Assembly (NCBI GenBank): GCA_015520475.1
Contig: WAQA01000238.1
Span: 1-12,826, forward strand
DNA: 12,826 bases
Origin: Candidatus Bathyarchaeota archaeon
Lineage (GTDB): Archaea > Thermoproteota > Bathyarchaeia > Bathyarchaeales > WAQA01
Reading direction: 5' to 3'
A program made the position numbers and the translations under genes. Below, piece by piece: positions 6,647 through 12,810 of this stretch. The notes under the pieces were generated by a model. That model was given only the letters and a program-made list of their open reading frames with translations, was not told where the DNA came from and did no database searches. Numbering within the stretch: the stretch's first letter is position 1; every line of letters starts with the position of its first letter.

Positions 6647-7257
6647 AGAATCCTCTTTAATGCTTGGATATCAAATCTTGTGTTGACGCAGCCGTTCTTG
6701 ATTAATGGTATGGCTTGACCTGCAATGTTAACCTTCTCCAGCAGTCCCTCAGCAAGCTTTATCTCCTGTCCACAGGCTACTCCAACGATCCCTCCATATC
6801 TCTCCTTCTTCAAAATCTGATGGATACATGATCCTCCAGGCAGAATATATATGTCGTATCCTCTCCTCTCACCCAATGTTGCAGCCTGATTAACTAGACA
6901 ATCCGGTGAGCAATGGGAACATCTATAGGATGGAATATTCTCCTCGAAACTTGCCTTACATCTACCATCCATAAACTTCCTTGCGCAGTGTGGAAGTAGG
7001 AGCGCTCTCCTCCTAGACTTCAGGAACCTCTCCCGATCAATCATATTCTTCATCTGTATATCGATGAAGTCTTCAAGTAATATTAATGCTTCAGAGACAT
7101 CCAACCCTGTTATCTCATGAATCCTAAACTTCTCAAGAAGGTTACGTGCAGCCTCTCCAATCCTCTTATGCATCCCCTTACTATGTGCGATGCTGGCTAT
7201 CTCCCTAAAGAATGATCTCGATATCCTTGTAAGGTTAAAATTAAACTGGTAAGGCAT
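6643..7257 (-). CDS. DUF116-family cysteine-rich protein of unknown function
   Basis: The product (204 aa) has a charged helical N-terminal part (about 1-85) and a conserved C-terminal DUF116 region. The conserved part reads ALLLPHC, GRCKA, RCSHCSPDC, YILPGGSC, GIVGVACGQEI and LIKNGCVNTRFD. Eight cysteines (91, 100, 113, 116, 120, 144, 162, 190) suggest a metal or iron-sulfur site, which is inference. The closing GCVNTR-D motif and PGGS are hallmarks of the family as I remember it. No signal peptide or membrane segment is seen. The gene lies alone on the minus strand, convergent with cbiS (4-nt overlap) and divergent from the F420 genes. There is no Shine-Dalgarno site before ATG 7257, which fits a leaderless transcript. 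The reaction is unknown; a part in corrinoid or F420 redox chemistry would be speculation from position alone. Confidence 0.8.
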   Translation of the reverse strand: MPYQFNFNLTRISRSFFREIASIAHSKGMHKRIGEAARNLLEKFRIHEITGLDVSEALILLEDFIDIQMKNMIDRERFLKSRRRALLLPHCARKFMDGRCKASFEENIPSYRCSHCSPDCLVNQAATLGERRGYDIYILPGGSCIHQILKKERYGGIVGVACGQEIKLAEGLLEKVNIAGQAIPLIKNGCVNTRFDIQALKRIL

Positions 7258-7282
7258 AGATTAAAACTTTACAAGGAGAGAT

Positions 7283-7288
7283 AAAAAT
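7283..7288 (-). promoter_or_regulatory. Possible TATA element for the DUF116 gene
   Basis: On the minus strand an AT-rich run (ACATTTTTATC) is centred about 28 bp before ATG 7257. That is the spacing expected for a leaderless archaeal promoter, and no Shine-Dalgarno site is present. The match to a TATA consensus is only fair. Confidence 0.3.
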
Positions 7289-7302
7289 GTTGAAGTCTAA
7301 AA

Positions 7303-7316
7303 TGGATAATCATCCA
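7303..7316. promoter_or_regulatory. Operator-like palindrome, shortened relative of the 745-765 site
   Basis: TGGATAATCATCCA has arms TGGAT and ATCCA around AATC. Compared with the core of the 745-765 palindrome it lacks one C, and the outer TTGG/CCAA parts are absent. It abuts a TATA-like ATATAA at 7318-7323, much as the full operator sits beside its TATA. It may be a weaker site for the same regulator or a chance likeness. Confidence 0.4.
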
Positions 7317-7317
7317 C

Positions 7318-7323
7318 ATATAA
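7318..7323 (+). promoter_or_regulatory. Possible TATA element for the nitroreductase-cofD unit
   Basis: ATATAA here would give a start near 7345 and a leader of about 45 nt to GTG 7391. It lies directly after the operator-like palindrome. This is inferred from spacing only. Confidence 0.35.
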
Positions 7324-7380
7324 CTATTGGACCCTTACCTAAAAATCTGGTTAGTCAATCTTCTTCTAGGAATGTTATGT

Positions 7381-7387
7381 GGTGAGG
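7381..7387 (+). promoter_or_regulatory. Shine-Dalgarno site that sets the nitroreductase start
   Basis: GGTGAGG ends 3 nt before GTG 7391, with its GGTGA core 5 nt away. A longer frame starting at GTG 7379 would have no such site in front of it. Confidence 0.6.
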
Positions 7388-7390
7388 AAT

Positions 7391-8008
7391 GTGAAGATTG
7401 ATATTCTTAGGATTATTAGAGGCCGTCGAAGCATACGTAGATATCAGCCTAGAAGGGTTCCTGAAGATGTTATCCATAGGATTCTGGAGGCTGCTATGTG
7501 GGCTCCGTCAGCACATAACGCTCAGCCGTGGCGCTTCATCATGATCGATGATCAAGACGTTAAGAGGAGATTGGCTGAGGCGATGGCTGAGGAGTGGGAT
7601 GAAGACTTGGAGAGGGACGGAGTTCCAGCTGACGAAAGAAATCGTCTGATAGAGGAGTCAATTAAGCAGTTCACGCATCCTCCAATTCTAATCCTTATAT
7701 GCTTAACAATGGAGAATATGAAGGTGTATCCGGATAGGAGGAGAAGGAAGGCTGAGTACACGATGGCCGTCCAAAGCGTAGCCGCTGCAATCCAGAATAT
7801 GCTTCTAGAGGCTTACTGTGAAGGTTTGGGTGCATGCTGGTTCTCCGCCCCGCTCTTCTGTCAAGACAGAGTTAGGGAGGTTCTTGGGATACCATGTGAA
7901 GTTGAGCCTCAAGCATTGATTACGCTTGGATATCCGGATGAGAAGCCTGAGGCGCCTATGAGGAAACCTCTAGGAAGAATGCTCCACCGGAACCTTTGGA
8001 GGGGGTAG
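7391..8008 (+). CDS. FMN-dependent nitroreductase-family protein, probable dehydro-F420-0 reductase (FbiB C-terminal type)
   Basis: The product is 205 aa from GTG 7391 (209 aa if GTG 7379 is used). The N-terminal RRSIRRY (12-18) and APSAHNAQPWRF (38-49) are FMN-binding motifs of the nitroreductase superfamily. The rest resembles the C-terminal domain of actinobacterial FbiB as I recall it: an EEWDEDL-RDGVP segment, YPDRRRRKAE-TM, AAIQNMLLEAYCEGLGACW, and LFCQDRVREVLGIP. In mycobacteria that FbiB domain reduces dehydro-F420-0 made from phosphoenolpyruvate. The stop (TAG 8006-8008) is only 2 nt before the cofD start, so the two genes are probably coupled. This supports a PEP-based F420 route in this organism, which is inference. 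BluB (lower-ligand synthesis) was considered because of the cobamide context, but the RRSIRRY motif and the FbiB-like C-terminal half argue against it. Confidence 0.75.
   Translation: MKIDILRIIRGRRSIRRYQPRRVPEDVIHRILEAAMWAPSAHNAQPWRFIMIDDQDVKRRLAEAMAEEWDEDLERDGVPADERNRLIEESIKQFTHPPILILICLTMENMKVYPDRRRRKAEYTMAVQSVAAAIQNMLLEAYCEGLGACWFSAPLFCQDRVREVLGIPCEVEPQALITLGYPDEKPEAPMRKPLGRMLHRNLWRG
7998..8005 (+). promoter_or_regulatory. Strong Shine-Dalgarno site for cofD inside the end of the nitroreductase gene
   Basis: GGAGGGGG lies 5 nt before GTG 8011. A longer cofD frame from TTG 7996 would cover this site, so GTG 8011 is preferred. Confidence 0.7.
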
Positions 8009-8010
8009 AT

Positions 8011-8943
8011 GTGATAACAGCCCTTGCTGGAGGCGTTGGGGCGGCGAGGTTCCTTAGAGGATTAGTAGAGATAATTCCGCAGGAGGATCTTACGGTAATC
8101 GTTAATACGGGGGATGACATTGAACTCCACGGCCTGTACATATCACCTGACATTGACATAATAATGTATACTCTGGCTGGGATGGTTGATGAGGGGAAGG
8201 GTTGGGGTATCAGAGGGGATACGTTCCACTGTCTGGAGATGCTTGGGAGATATGGATGTGAAACATGGTTCAATCTGGGTGATAAGGATCTGGCATGTCA
8301 CATTTACAGAACTTACCTTTTGAGGAAGGGTTTAACTCTCTCAGAGGTCACCGAGAAGATATCTAAGGCTTTAGGCTTGAGGGTGAACATTATACCGATG
8401 ACCAATCAAAGGTTCAGAACTATCATAGTGACAGATAATGGGAGGATGCACTTCCAGGAATATCTCGTCAAGAGAAGAGCTAGGGATCGAGTGATCCATG
8501 TGGAGTTTGAGGGGGTTGATGAGGCGAATCCAGCTCCTGGAGTGCTGGATTCAATTTTAAACTCGGATGCTATAATAATCTGTCCAAGTAATCCCATTGT
8601 AAGTATAGGTACAATCCTCTCTATCCGTAAGGTTAAGGATGCTATTGAGAGGAGTGAGGCGAGGGTTGTTGCTATAAGCCCGATTGTAGGCGGGGCTCCC
8701 ATTAAGGGCCCTGCAGACAAGCTTATGCGTGCCCTCGGATATGAGGTTTCAGCGTATGGAGTGGCAGAGTACTACCGGAGCCTTATAGATGCCATAGTTA
8801 TAGATAGGGTTGATGAGTCTGAGAGGTTAAGGATTGAGTCTCTCGGGATAAAAGTTGCGGTTACAGACACTATAATGAAGAGTCTGCAGTCTAAGATTCA
8901 GCTTGCTAAGTTTGTATTGGATTTAATCAGAGAACTGCCTTAA
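8011..8943 (+). CDS. cofD: CofD: 2-phospho-L-lactate (or phosphoenolpyruvate) transferase, coenzyme F420 biosynthesis
   Basis: The product (310 aa from GTG 8011) has the CofD signatures: ITALAGGVGAARFLRGL at the N-terminus, VNTGDDIELHGLYISPDIDII (about 31-51), WFNLGDKDLA, SNPIVSIGTIL and SPIVGGAPIKGPADKLM. CofD transfers a phospholactyl or phosphoenolpyruvyl group from the GDP-activated donor made by CofC to Fo, giving F420-0 or dehydro-F420-0. The adjacent FbiB-type reductase hints that the phosphoenolpyruvyl donor is used. Length is normal for the family. The translation start follows the upstream stop by 2 nt with a strong Shine-Dalgarno site. CofC follows after a 112-bp gap. The Fo synthase genes (cofG, cofH) and the glutamyl ligase cofE are not in the window. 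Confidence 0.93.
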   Translation: MITALAGGVGAARFLRGLVEIIPQEDLTVIVNTGDDIELHGLYISPDIDIIMYTLAGMVDEGKGWGIRGDTFHCLEMLGRYGCETWFNLGDKDLACHIYRTYLLRKGLTLSEVTEKISKALGLRVNIIPMTNQRFRTIIVTDNGRMHFQEYLVKRRARDRVIHVEFEGVDEANPAPGVLDSILNSDAIIICPSNPIVSIGTILSIRKVKDAIERSEARVVAISPIVGGAPIKGPADKLMRALGYEVSAYGVAEYYRSLIDAIVIDRVDESERLRIESLGIKVAVTDTIMKSLQSKIQLAKFVLDLIRELP

Positions 8944-9011
8944 AGACGTTAAAATGAGGATTTAATCTGTAACTTCTATGAATGTGGGTGATCCTGGAGT
9001 GTCTGATGGAT

Positions 9012-9022
9012 TAATATTATAA
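9012..9022 (+). promoter_or_regulatory. Possible TATA element for cofC
   Basis: The AT-rich run TAATATTATAA falls about 35-45 bp before ATG 9056. It would give a transcript start near 9043 and a short leader. The 112-bp gap after cofD also fits a separate promoter. Evidence is composition and spacing only. Confidence 0.35.
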
Positions 9023-9055
9023 GAATCATCTGATGCCTGTACTGGACGTGGCAAT

Positions 9056-9730
9056 ATGCAGGTCTTCGTAATAATCCCTGTTAAGAGCCTCATCAAATCT
9101 AAGACCCGACTCTCATCCATCCTTAATCCTGATGAACGCCGCATCCTCACACTTATCATGCTCCAAGATGTACTAGAAGCTGTTAGGAAATCAAATCGTG
9201 TGGGGCGAGTCCTTATAGTGGGAGCGGATGTTGAGGTTAAGATGCTTGCTGAGAAGTATAACGCGGATTATATGGAGGGGGGATTGCTGGAGCTCAATCG
9301 AGCAGTTAGAGGGGCTGTGGGATGGTGCGTAAGGAGGGGAGCTGAATCAGTTATTATTCTACCGGCTGATATCCCGTTAATAAGCCCAACCGACATAAAT
9401 AATATCGTTGATATGGCCTCTGATAGAGAGTGTATCGTCATCGTTCCATCCGATGATGGTGGAACAACAGTCCTCTTACAGAGACCTCCAAACATAATAT
9501 CCCCTAGGTTCGGTCCGGGAAGCTTCCGTAAACATTTGGAGGAAGCCTATAGTAGAGGGTTCAAAGTTAAAATCTACCGATCCATTGGGGCGTCTCTGGA
9601 CATTGATTCCCCCAAAGACTTAGAGCATCTACTCCATGTTGAGCGGAGCATCATGACAACTCTCTTCTTGAAGAGGATAGGTCTTGAGGATCGGATGCGG
9701 AGATTGGCTGGGAAGCATCCTCCATCATAG
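9056..9730 (+). CDS. cofC: CofC: 2-phospho-L-lactate/phosphoenolpyruvate guanylyltransferase, coenzyme F420 biosynthesis
   Basis: The product (224 aa) is a MobA-like nucleotidyltransferase. It starts VFVIIPVKSLIKSKTRLSSIL, the CofC form of the nucleotide-binding loop. It then has ILPADIPLI with metal-binding Asp105, the CofC-specific FGPGSFRKHLEEA (152-164) and LDIDSPKDLEHLL (181-193). CofC activates 2-phospholactate or phosphoenolpyruvate with GTP to make the donor for CofD, whose gene lies upstream. The last 25 or so residues are basic and look like an unconserved tail. No clear Shine-Dalgarno site precedes ATG 9056. The gene is convergent with the DUF71 gene, with 40 bp between their stops and no obvious terminator hairpin. 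The donor preference (lactate versus PEP) cannot be read from the sequence. Confidence 0.92.
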   Translation: MQVFVIIPVKSLIKSKTRLSSILNPDERRILTLIMLQDVLEAVRKSNRVGRVLIVGADVEVKMLAEKYNADYMEGGLLELNRAVRGAVGWCVRRGAESVIILPADIPLISPTDINNIVDMASDRECIVIVPSDDGGTTVLLQRPPNIISPRFGPGSFRKHLEEAYSRGFKVKIYRSIGASLDIDSPKDLEHLLHVERSIMTTLFLKRIGLEDRMRRLAGKHPPS

Positions 9731-9770
9731 ATTAGATTGGCATTTACATGTTTAGTTGCTAAGCGCTGTT

Positions 9771-10460
9771 TTACCAGATAATCTTCACAGATCCGGTTTG
9801 GGATGATTCCTTGGCGGAGGGCCTCAGCATAACACTCAAATAAACGATGTCTCCATCCTCCATCTTCCTGACCGATTTAACCTCAAAATCATACTTGTAG
9901 AGTGGGCATCTAGTGACGATGGTGTGGAACTCTCCGTTCTCGCCTAGAGGATCTGCGGATCCAATCATCGATAAGAATGTGTCAGCCGTATCCCTACTCA
10001 CTCTGAAACCTAAAATATTCTCCTTCAGGAACCTTCTATCAACGCCCACCACAACATACTCAAAACCTGAATCTAATATTTCATGGAAGAGATCCAGTGT
10101 ATCCCTTCTAAAGAGGGGTTCAGCTAATCTTATACCTGCCTCTTCACAGATCCCCATAAGCCAATGTACATGATCCTCGATGAATATGTCTCCGGCTATA
10201 AGTATGTTCGCTTCTGATTCGCGGAGAACATTGATGAGGGCTCCCCTATTACGCATATCAACTATTATGAGTTGCTTCTCCATGGAATCGGCGAGAATCT
10301 TCAATGCGTCAATATTCTCTGAATGGGCTGAGGGATACGGAAGATTAGGGATTAAACAGATCAAGTATTTAACGTCAATACCGCTCTTCTCTGTGAGATA
10401 TATTGCATAAAGTGAATCCTTTCCTCCTGAGAACAATCCAGCCCCGATCATCCCAATCAT
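9771..10460 (-). CDS. DUF71/COG2102 PP-loop ATP-pyrophosphatase: diphthine-ammonia ligase-like, possibly a B12-salvage paralog
   Basis: The product (229 aa) opens with GLFSGGKDSLYAIYL, the PP-loop (SGGKDS, residues 11-16). It ends with DPLGENGEFHTIV (GENGEFHT 173-180), the second conserved block of the DUF71 family. Such proteins adenylate a carboxylate and add ammonia. One branch (Dph6) makes diphthamide on elongation factor 2; another was predicted from genome context to act in B12 salvage. Here the gene is the last of a minus-strand unit with cobS and the CobY fusion, starting 9 nt after the upstream stop, which favours the B12 branch. The family-typical PLW before the central region is PLF here (115-117). 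If the genome holds a second DUF71 gene, this one is very likely the cobamide-related type. ATG 10460 is used; ATG 10451 is a close alternative. Confidence 0.78.
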   Translation of the reverse strand: MIGMIGAGLFSGGKDSLYAIYLTEKSGIDVKYLICLIPNLPYPSAHSENIDALKILADSMEKQLIIVDMRNRGALINVLRESEANILIAGDIFIEDHVHWLMGICEEAGIRLAEPLFRRDTLDLFHEILDSGFEYVVVGVDRRFLKENILGFRVSRDTADTFLSMIGSADPLGENGEFHTIVTRCPLYKYDFEVKSVRKMEDGDIVYLSVMLRPSAKESSQTGSVKIIW

Positions 10461-10469
10461 CTCTAATCG

Positions 10470-12050
10470 TTATATAGGGTATGCGCCGCATACTCTACAG
10501 TAGGTGGCTCCTTCAGGAACGTTTGAGTTGCATTGTGGGCATGTCCTGCCAGTATTCATGTCTGCTCCTGGAACCCCAAAGATCGACCTATAAACTTCAT
10601 AGTAGAAAAGATGCTCCTTGCTGCGGATCTTCACTCCATCTTCAATAAGATACTTCTCTCTCTTCTCATGGAACTCTCTCTCGGAGATTCTTTGATCAAA
10701 GAATTCTGGGAGAACAGTTGTGCCTGATCCATACTCAATCGGAGTCTTAACTCTCCATATGATCTCGTCTGGCAGATCCTTCTCAAATGCCTTCCGTAAT
10801 ATCCATTTACCATATATCCTTCCATCCTTCCTCTGAATCTTATATTCAGGGTCAAGGTTCATAGCGAATGACTTGAATTTAGGGTGAAGATATGGAAGTT
10901 TAGCTTCTATTCCAAGGGCTCTGGCAAGGGGTATCGACGAGAACATCATAACGCTCCAGAGCTTCTTCAACTCCATCCTCAGCCTTTCCCTATCCAAATT
11001 AAAGAGGAAACTGTATCCGGCGAGTAATTCGTCGCATCCATCCCCAGTCATCACTGTTCTCAGACCATGCTCTTCTGCAACTTTTAATCCAATATAGATG
11101 GTTACGCTGTTACGGATCTCCATTGGATCAAATGTCTTCAGTATCCTTATAACTTCACGAATAGACCTGTACAGTTCATCTGTGTTGAATATGTGGATGG
11201 AATGTTCAATGCCCAGCCTCTTGGCCATGAGGGCTGCATATTTCAGATCCGGTGCTTCCGCCGCCTCAAAGGCTACTGTAACGGCCTTTAAAGAGGTGAA
11301 TTTCGAAGCTACCGTCGCTAAGATGCTTGTATCTAATCCCCCTGAGAGAAGTATTCCATCGGAGAGGTTATCCTTTACAGCCTCCTCTAAGAGGGCCTTG
11401 ATCTTCGAGCATACATCCTCCAACTCTCCATATCCGGATAGGCCTGCATCACTTTTTCTGCTGAGGAGTCTCCTTGCAGCCTCCAAGTCTTGAGGTGTGT
11501 TAACGTTTACAGCAGCCTCCTCCCTATCGGTGACATATATATCCTCATCCAGTTCATACTCGTCGATCCTTCTTCCATCAATAACATTTATTCCTGCCGG
11601 GGTAAGTCCCCCCTCATCCGCATACTCCACTGTTAAACCAAGCTTCCTTCTCATTTCAGATCTGACAGCCACAGTCAACGCTGACCTGCCGCTTTCATAA
11701 TATCTTCTCAAAATATCATCGATTATATCTGATGTTATCAGTGGGAGATCCGCTGATACCGTCAAGACGATCCCAAGATTAAACTTTCTAATAGCATATC
11801 TTAAATCGGCTACGTACCCCTCTCCAGGAGTCTCTAAAACCTTAACCGGAAATCTTCCAGCGAACTCTGCTGTTTTAGGCGTATACTTACTTACTGCGAC
11901 AACGATATCATCTATCATGCTTGATCGCTCAAGAGCCTCTATGACATGCTCGATCATAGGTTTCCCTCCAACATTGAGCATAGGCTTCTCCTCTTGTAGA
12001 TTCATCCTCACCCCTCTTCCACCAGCCATTACAAGTCCTGTCACACCCAT
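10470..12050 (-). CDS. cobY: Three-domain fusion: CobY guanylyltransferase + asparagine-synthase-like PP-loop domain + zinc ribbon
   Basis: This is a single uninterrupted 526-aa frame. Residues 1-198 are CobY-like: VMAGGRGVRM, EEKPMLNVGGKPMIEHV, YTPKT, the GEGYVADL loop, SADLPLI and NVNTPQDLEAA. CobY uses GTP to turn adenosylcobinamide phosphate into adenosylcobinamide-GDP. Residues about 210-485 match the synthetase half of class II asparagine synthases: ILLSGGLDTS (SGGLDTS 236-242, ATP pyrophosphatase loop), MTGDGCDELLAGY (334-346) and ARALGIEAKLPYLHP. The N-terminal glutaminase domain of AsnB is missing. Residues 504-521 hold CPQC and CRVC, a zinc ribbon. ATG 12050 overlaps the cobS stop by one base (TGATG) and has GGTGA 4 nt upstream; TTG 12053 is less likely. 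What the amide-ligase part acts on is unknown. A corrinoid carboxylate is a plausible guess from context. Confidence 0.88.
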   Translation of the reverse strand: MGVTGLVMAGGRGVRMNLQEEKPMLNVGGKPMIEHVIEALERSSMIDDIVVAVSKYTPKTAEFAGRFPVKVLETPGEGYVADLRYAIRKFNLGIVLTVSADLPLITSDIIDDILRRYYESGRSALTVAVRSEMRRKLGLTVEYADEGGLTPAGINVIDGRRIDEYELDEDIYVTDREEAAVNVNTPQDLEAARRLLSRKSDAGLSGYGELEDVCSKIKALLEEAVKDNLSDGILLSGGLDTSILATVASKFTSLKAVTVAFEAAEAPDLKYAALMAKRLGIEHSIHIFNTDELYRSIREVIRILKTFDPMEIRNSVTIYIGLKVAEEHGLRTVMTGDGCDELLAGYSFLFNLDRERLRMELKKLWSVMMFSSIPLARALGIEAKLPYLHPKFKSFAMNLDPEYKIQRKDGRIYGKWILRKAFEKDLPDEIIWRVKTPIEYGSGTTVLPEFFDQRISEREFHEKREKYLIEDGVKIRSKEHLFYYEVYRSIFGVPGADMNTGRTCPQCNSNVPEGATYCRVCGAYPI

Positions 12051-12799
12051 CAAATCACCGCCGATATCGTAACCAGCGAGGCCATCCTAACAAGATCATT
12101 CATGGCGCCCATAACATCACCTGTTAAACCTCTAAAATGTCTATTTGAGACCCAAACAATGAATAGGCTGGCTAATAAAGATATGGAGACGACAAGTAAG
12201 CCTTGCCCTCCCATAAACGCAACTGAAATTCCAGAGGATGTTAGGAGGGTGGCTGCTACACGGGGAACCCTCCACCTACCATGCATGGAGTCGATAAAGA
12301 ATCTATTCATACCTTCACCAGCTGATCTTCCGATGGCAGCCCCTACAACCATGGCCTGTTTAGCTGAGGTCTCCGATACAACTAACCCTCGTATCAGATT
12401 CTCTCCCCTAAGATCTGAGATGCAGAATATAGTTATCAGCATGGTGAGTAAACCAAGAATTACCCCTCCAACCCCAACTGTATGATCACGCATAGCTTCA
12501 ATCTTTTTCTCAGGAGCACCGCAGCACATAATCCCATCCCCAAAATCTAACAGCCCATCAGTATGATGAAGCCCACTTACCATCAACAACAAACCTAAAG
12601 TCACCCCTCCCAATATTAAACCTGAGAGTAAAGCTGAGAGAATCCATGCTGATACGCCAACCGCAAAACCGACCGTAGCCCCTATAAGCGGGAAGAGAGG
12701 CATATAATCGGATGCATCAACCAAGTAATCCTCATCCATGCCAACAGGAATAACAGTCAAAAAGGCTATTAGATTTCTTATTTTCTTTGCTGTATTCAT
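12050..12799 (-). CDS. cobS: Adenosylcobinamide-GDP ribazoletransferase CobS (membrane protein)
   Basis: The product (249 aa from ATG 12799) opens with IRNLIAFLTVIPVG, a common CobS start. Its key block is VSGLHHTDGLLDFGDGIMC followed by MRDHTVGVGGVI (MRDHTVG about 103-109), the Asp-rich Mg-binding region and the CobS signature. Several hydrophobic helices follow, as expected for this integral membrane enzyme. CobS joins adenosylcobinamide-GDP (made by CobY, encoded next) to alpha-ribazole phosphate (CblS product), giving cobalamin 5'-phosphate. The start needs care: ATG 12811 gives four more residues, but ATG 12799 has GGAG 6 nt upstream and leaves about 13 bp to the operator, much like btuF. 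The cobS stop TGA shares a base with the next start codon. This gene leads the minus-strand unit under the second palindrome. Confidence 0.92.
   Translation of the reverse strand: MNTAKKIRNLIAFLTVIPVGMDEDYLVDASDYMPLFPLIGATVGFAVGVSAWILSALLSGLILGGVTLGLLLMVSGLHHTDGLLDFGDGIMCCGAPEKKIEAMRDHTVGVGGVILGLLTMLITIFCISDLRGENLIRGLVVSETSAKQAMVVGAAIGRSAGEGMNRFFIDSMHGRWRVPRVAATLLTSSGISVAFMGGQGLLVVSISLLASLFIVWVSNRHFRGLTGDVMGAMNDLVRMASLVTISAVI
12055..12059 (-). promoter_or_regulatory. Shine-Dalgarno site for the CobY fusion gene within the end of cobS
   Basis: On the minus strand GGTGA stands 4 nt before ATG 12050 and only 1 nt before TTG 12053, so ATG 12050 is the better start. The TGATG arrangement implies coupled translation. 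Confidence 0.6.
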
Positions 12800-12805
12800 A
12801 TGAAT

Positions 12806-12809
12806 CTCC
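12806..12809 (-). promoter_or_regulatory. Shine-Dalgarno site that sets the cobS start
   Basis: On the minus strand GGAG lies 6 nt before ATG 12799. Starting at ATG 12811 would put this site inside the gene. Confidence 0.55.
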
Positions 12810-12810
12810 A

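Noticed and set aside
7391..8008. Nitroreductase as BluB, making the lower ligand dimethylbenzimidazole
   Set aside because: It was tempting in a cobamide locus, but the N-terminal motif is the general RRSIRRY type, the C-terminal half resembles FbiB, and it is coupled to cofD.
7996..8010. cofD starting at TTG 7996, overlapping the nitroreductase
   Set aside because: The TTG sits in the GGAGGGGG ribosome site. GTG 8011 gives the usual CofD N-terminus (ITALAGGVG) and proper spacing.
8979..9023. A 14-codon frame in the cofD-cofC gap
   Set aside because: It is very short, has no recognisable sequence and overlaps the probable cofC promoter. It is likely chance.
9731..9770. Terminator hairpin between convergent cofC and the DUF71 gene
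   Set aside because: The 40-bp gap shows no clear hairpin followed by a T-run, so termination may be diffuse.
10470..12050. The fusion gene as two genes joined by a sequencing error
   Set aside because: The frame is open throughout with a smooth linker near residue 200 and no internal start with a good ribosome site noticed there. An assembly artefact cannot be fully excluded without reads.
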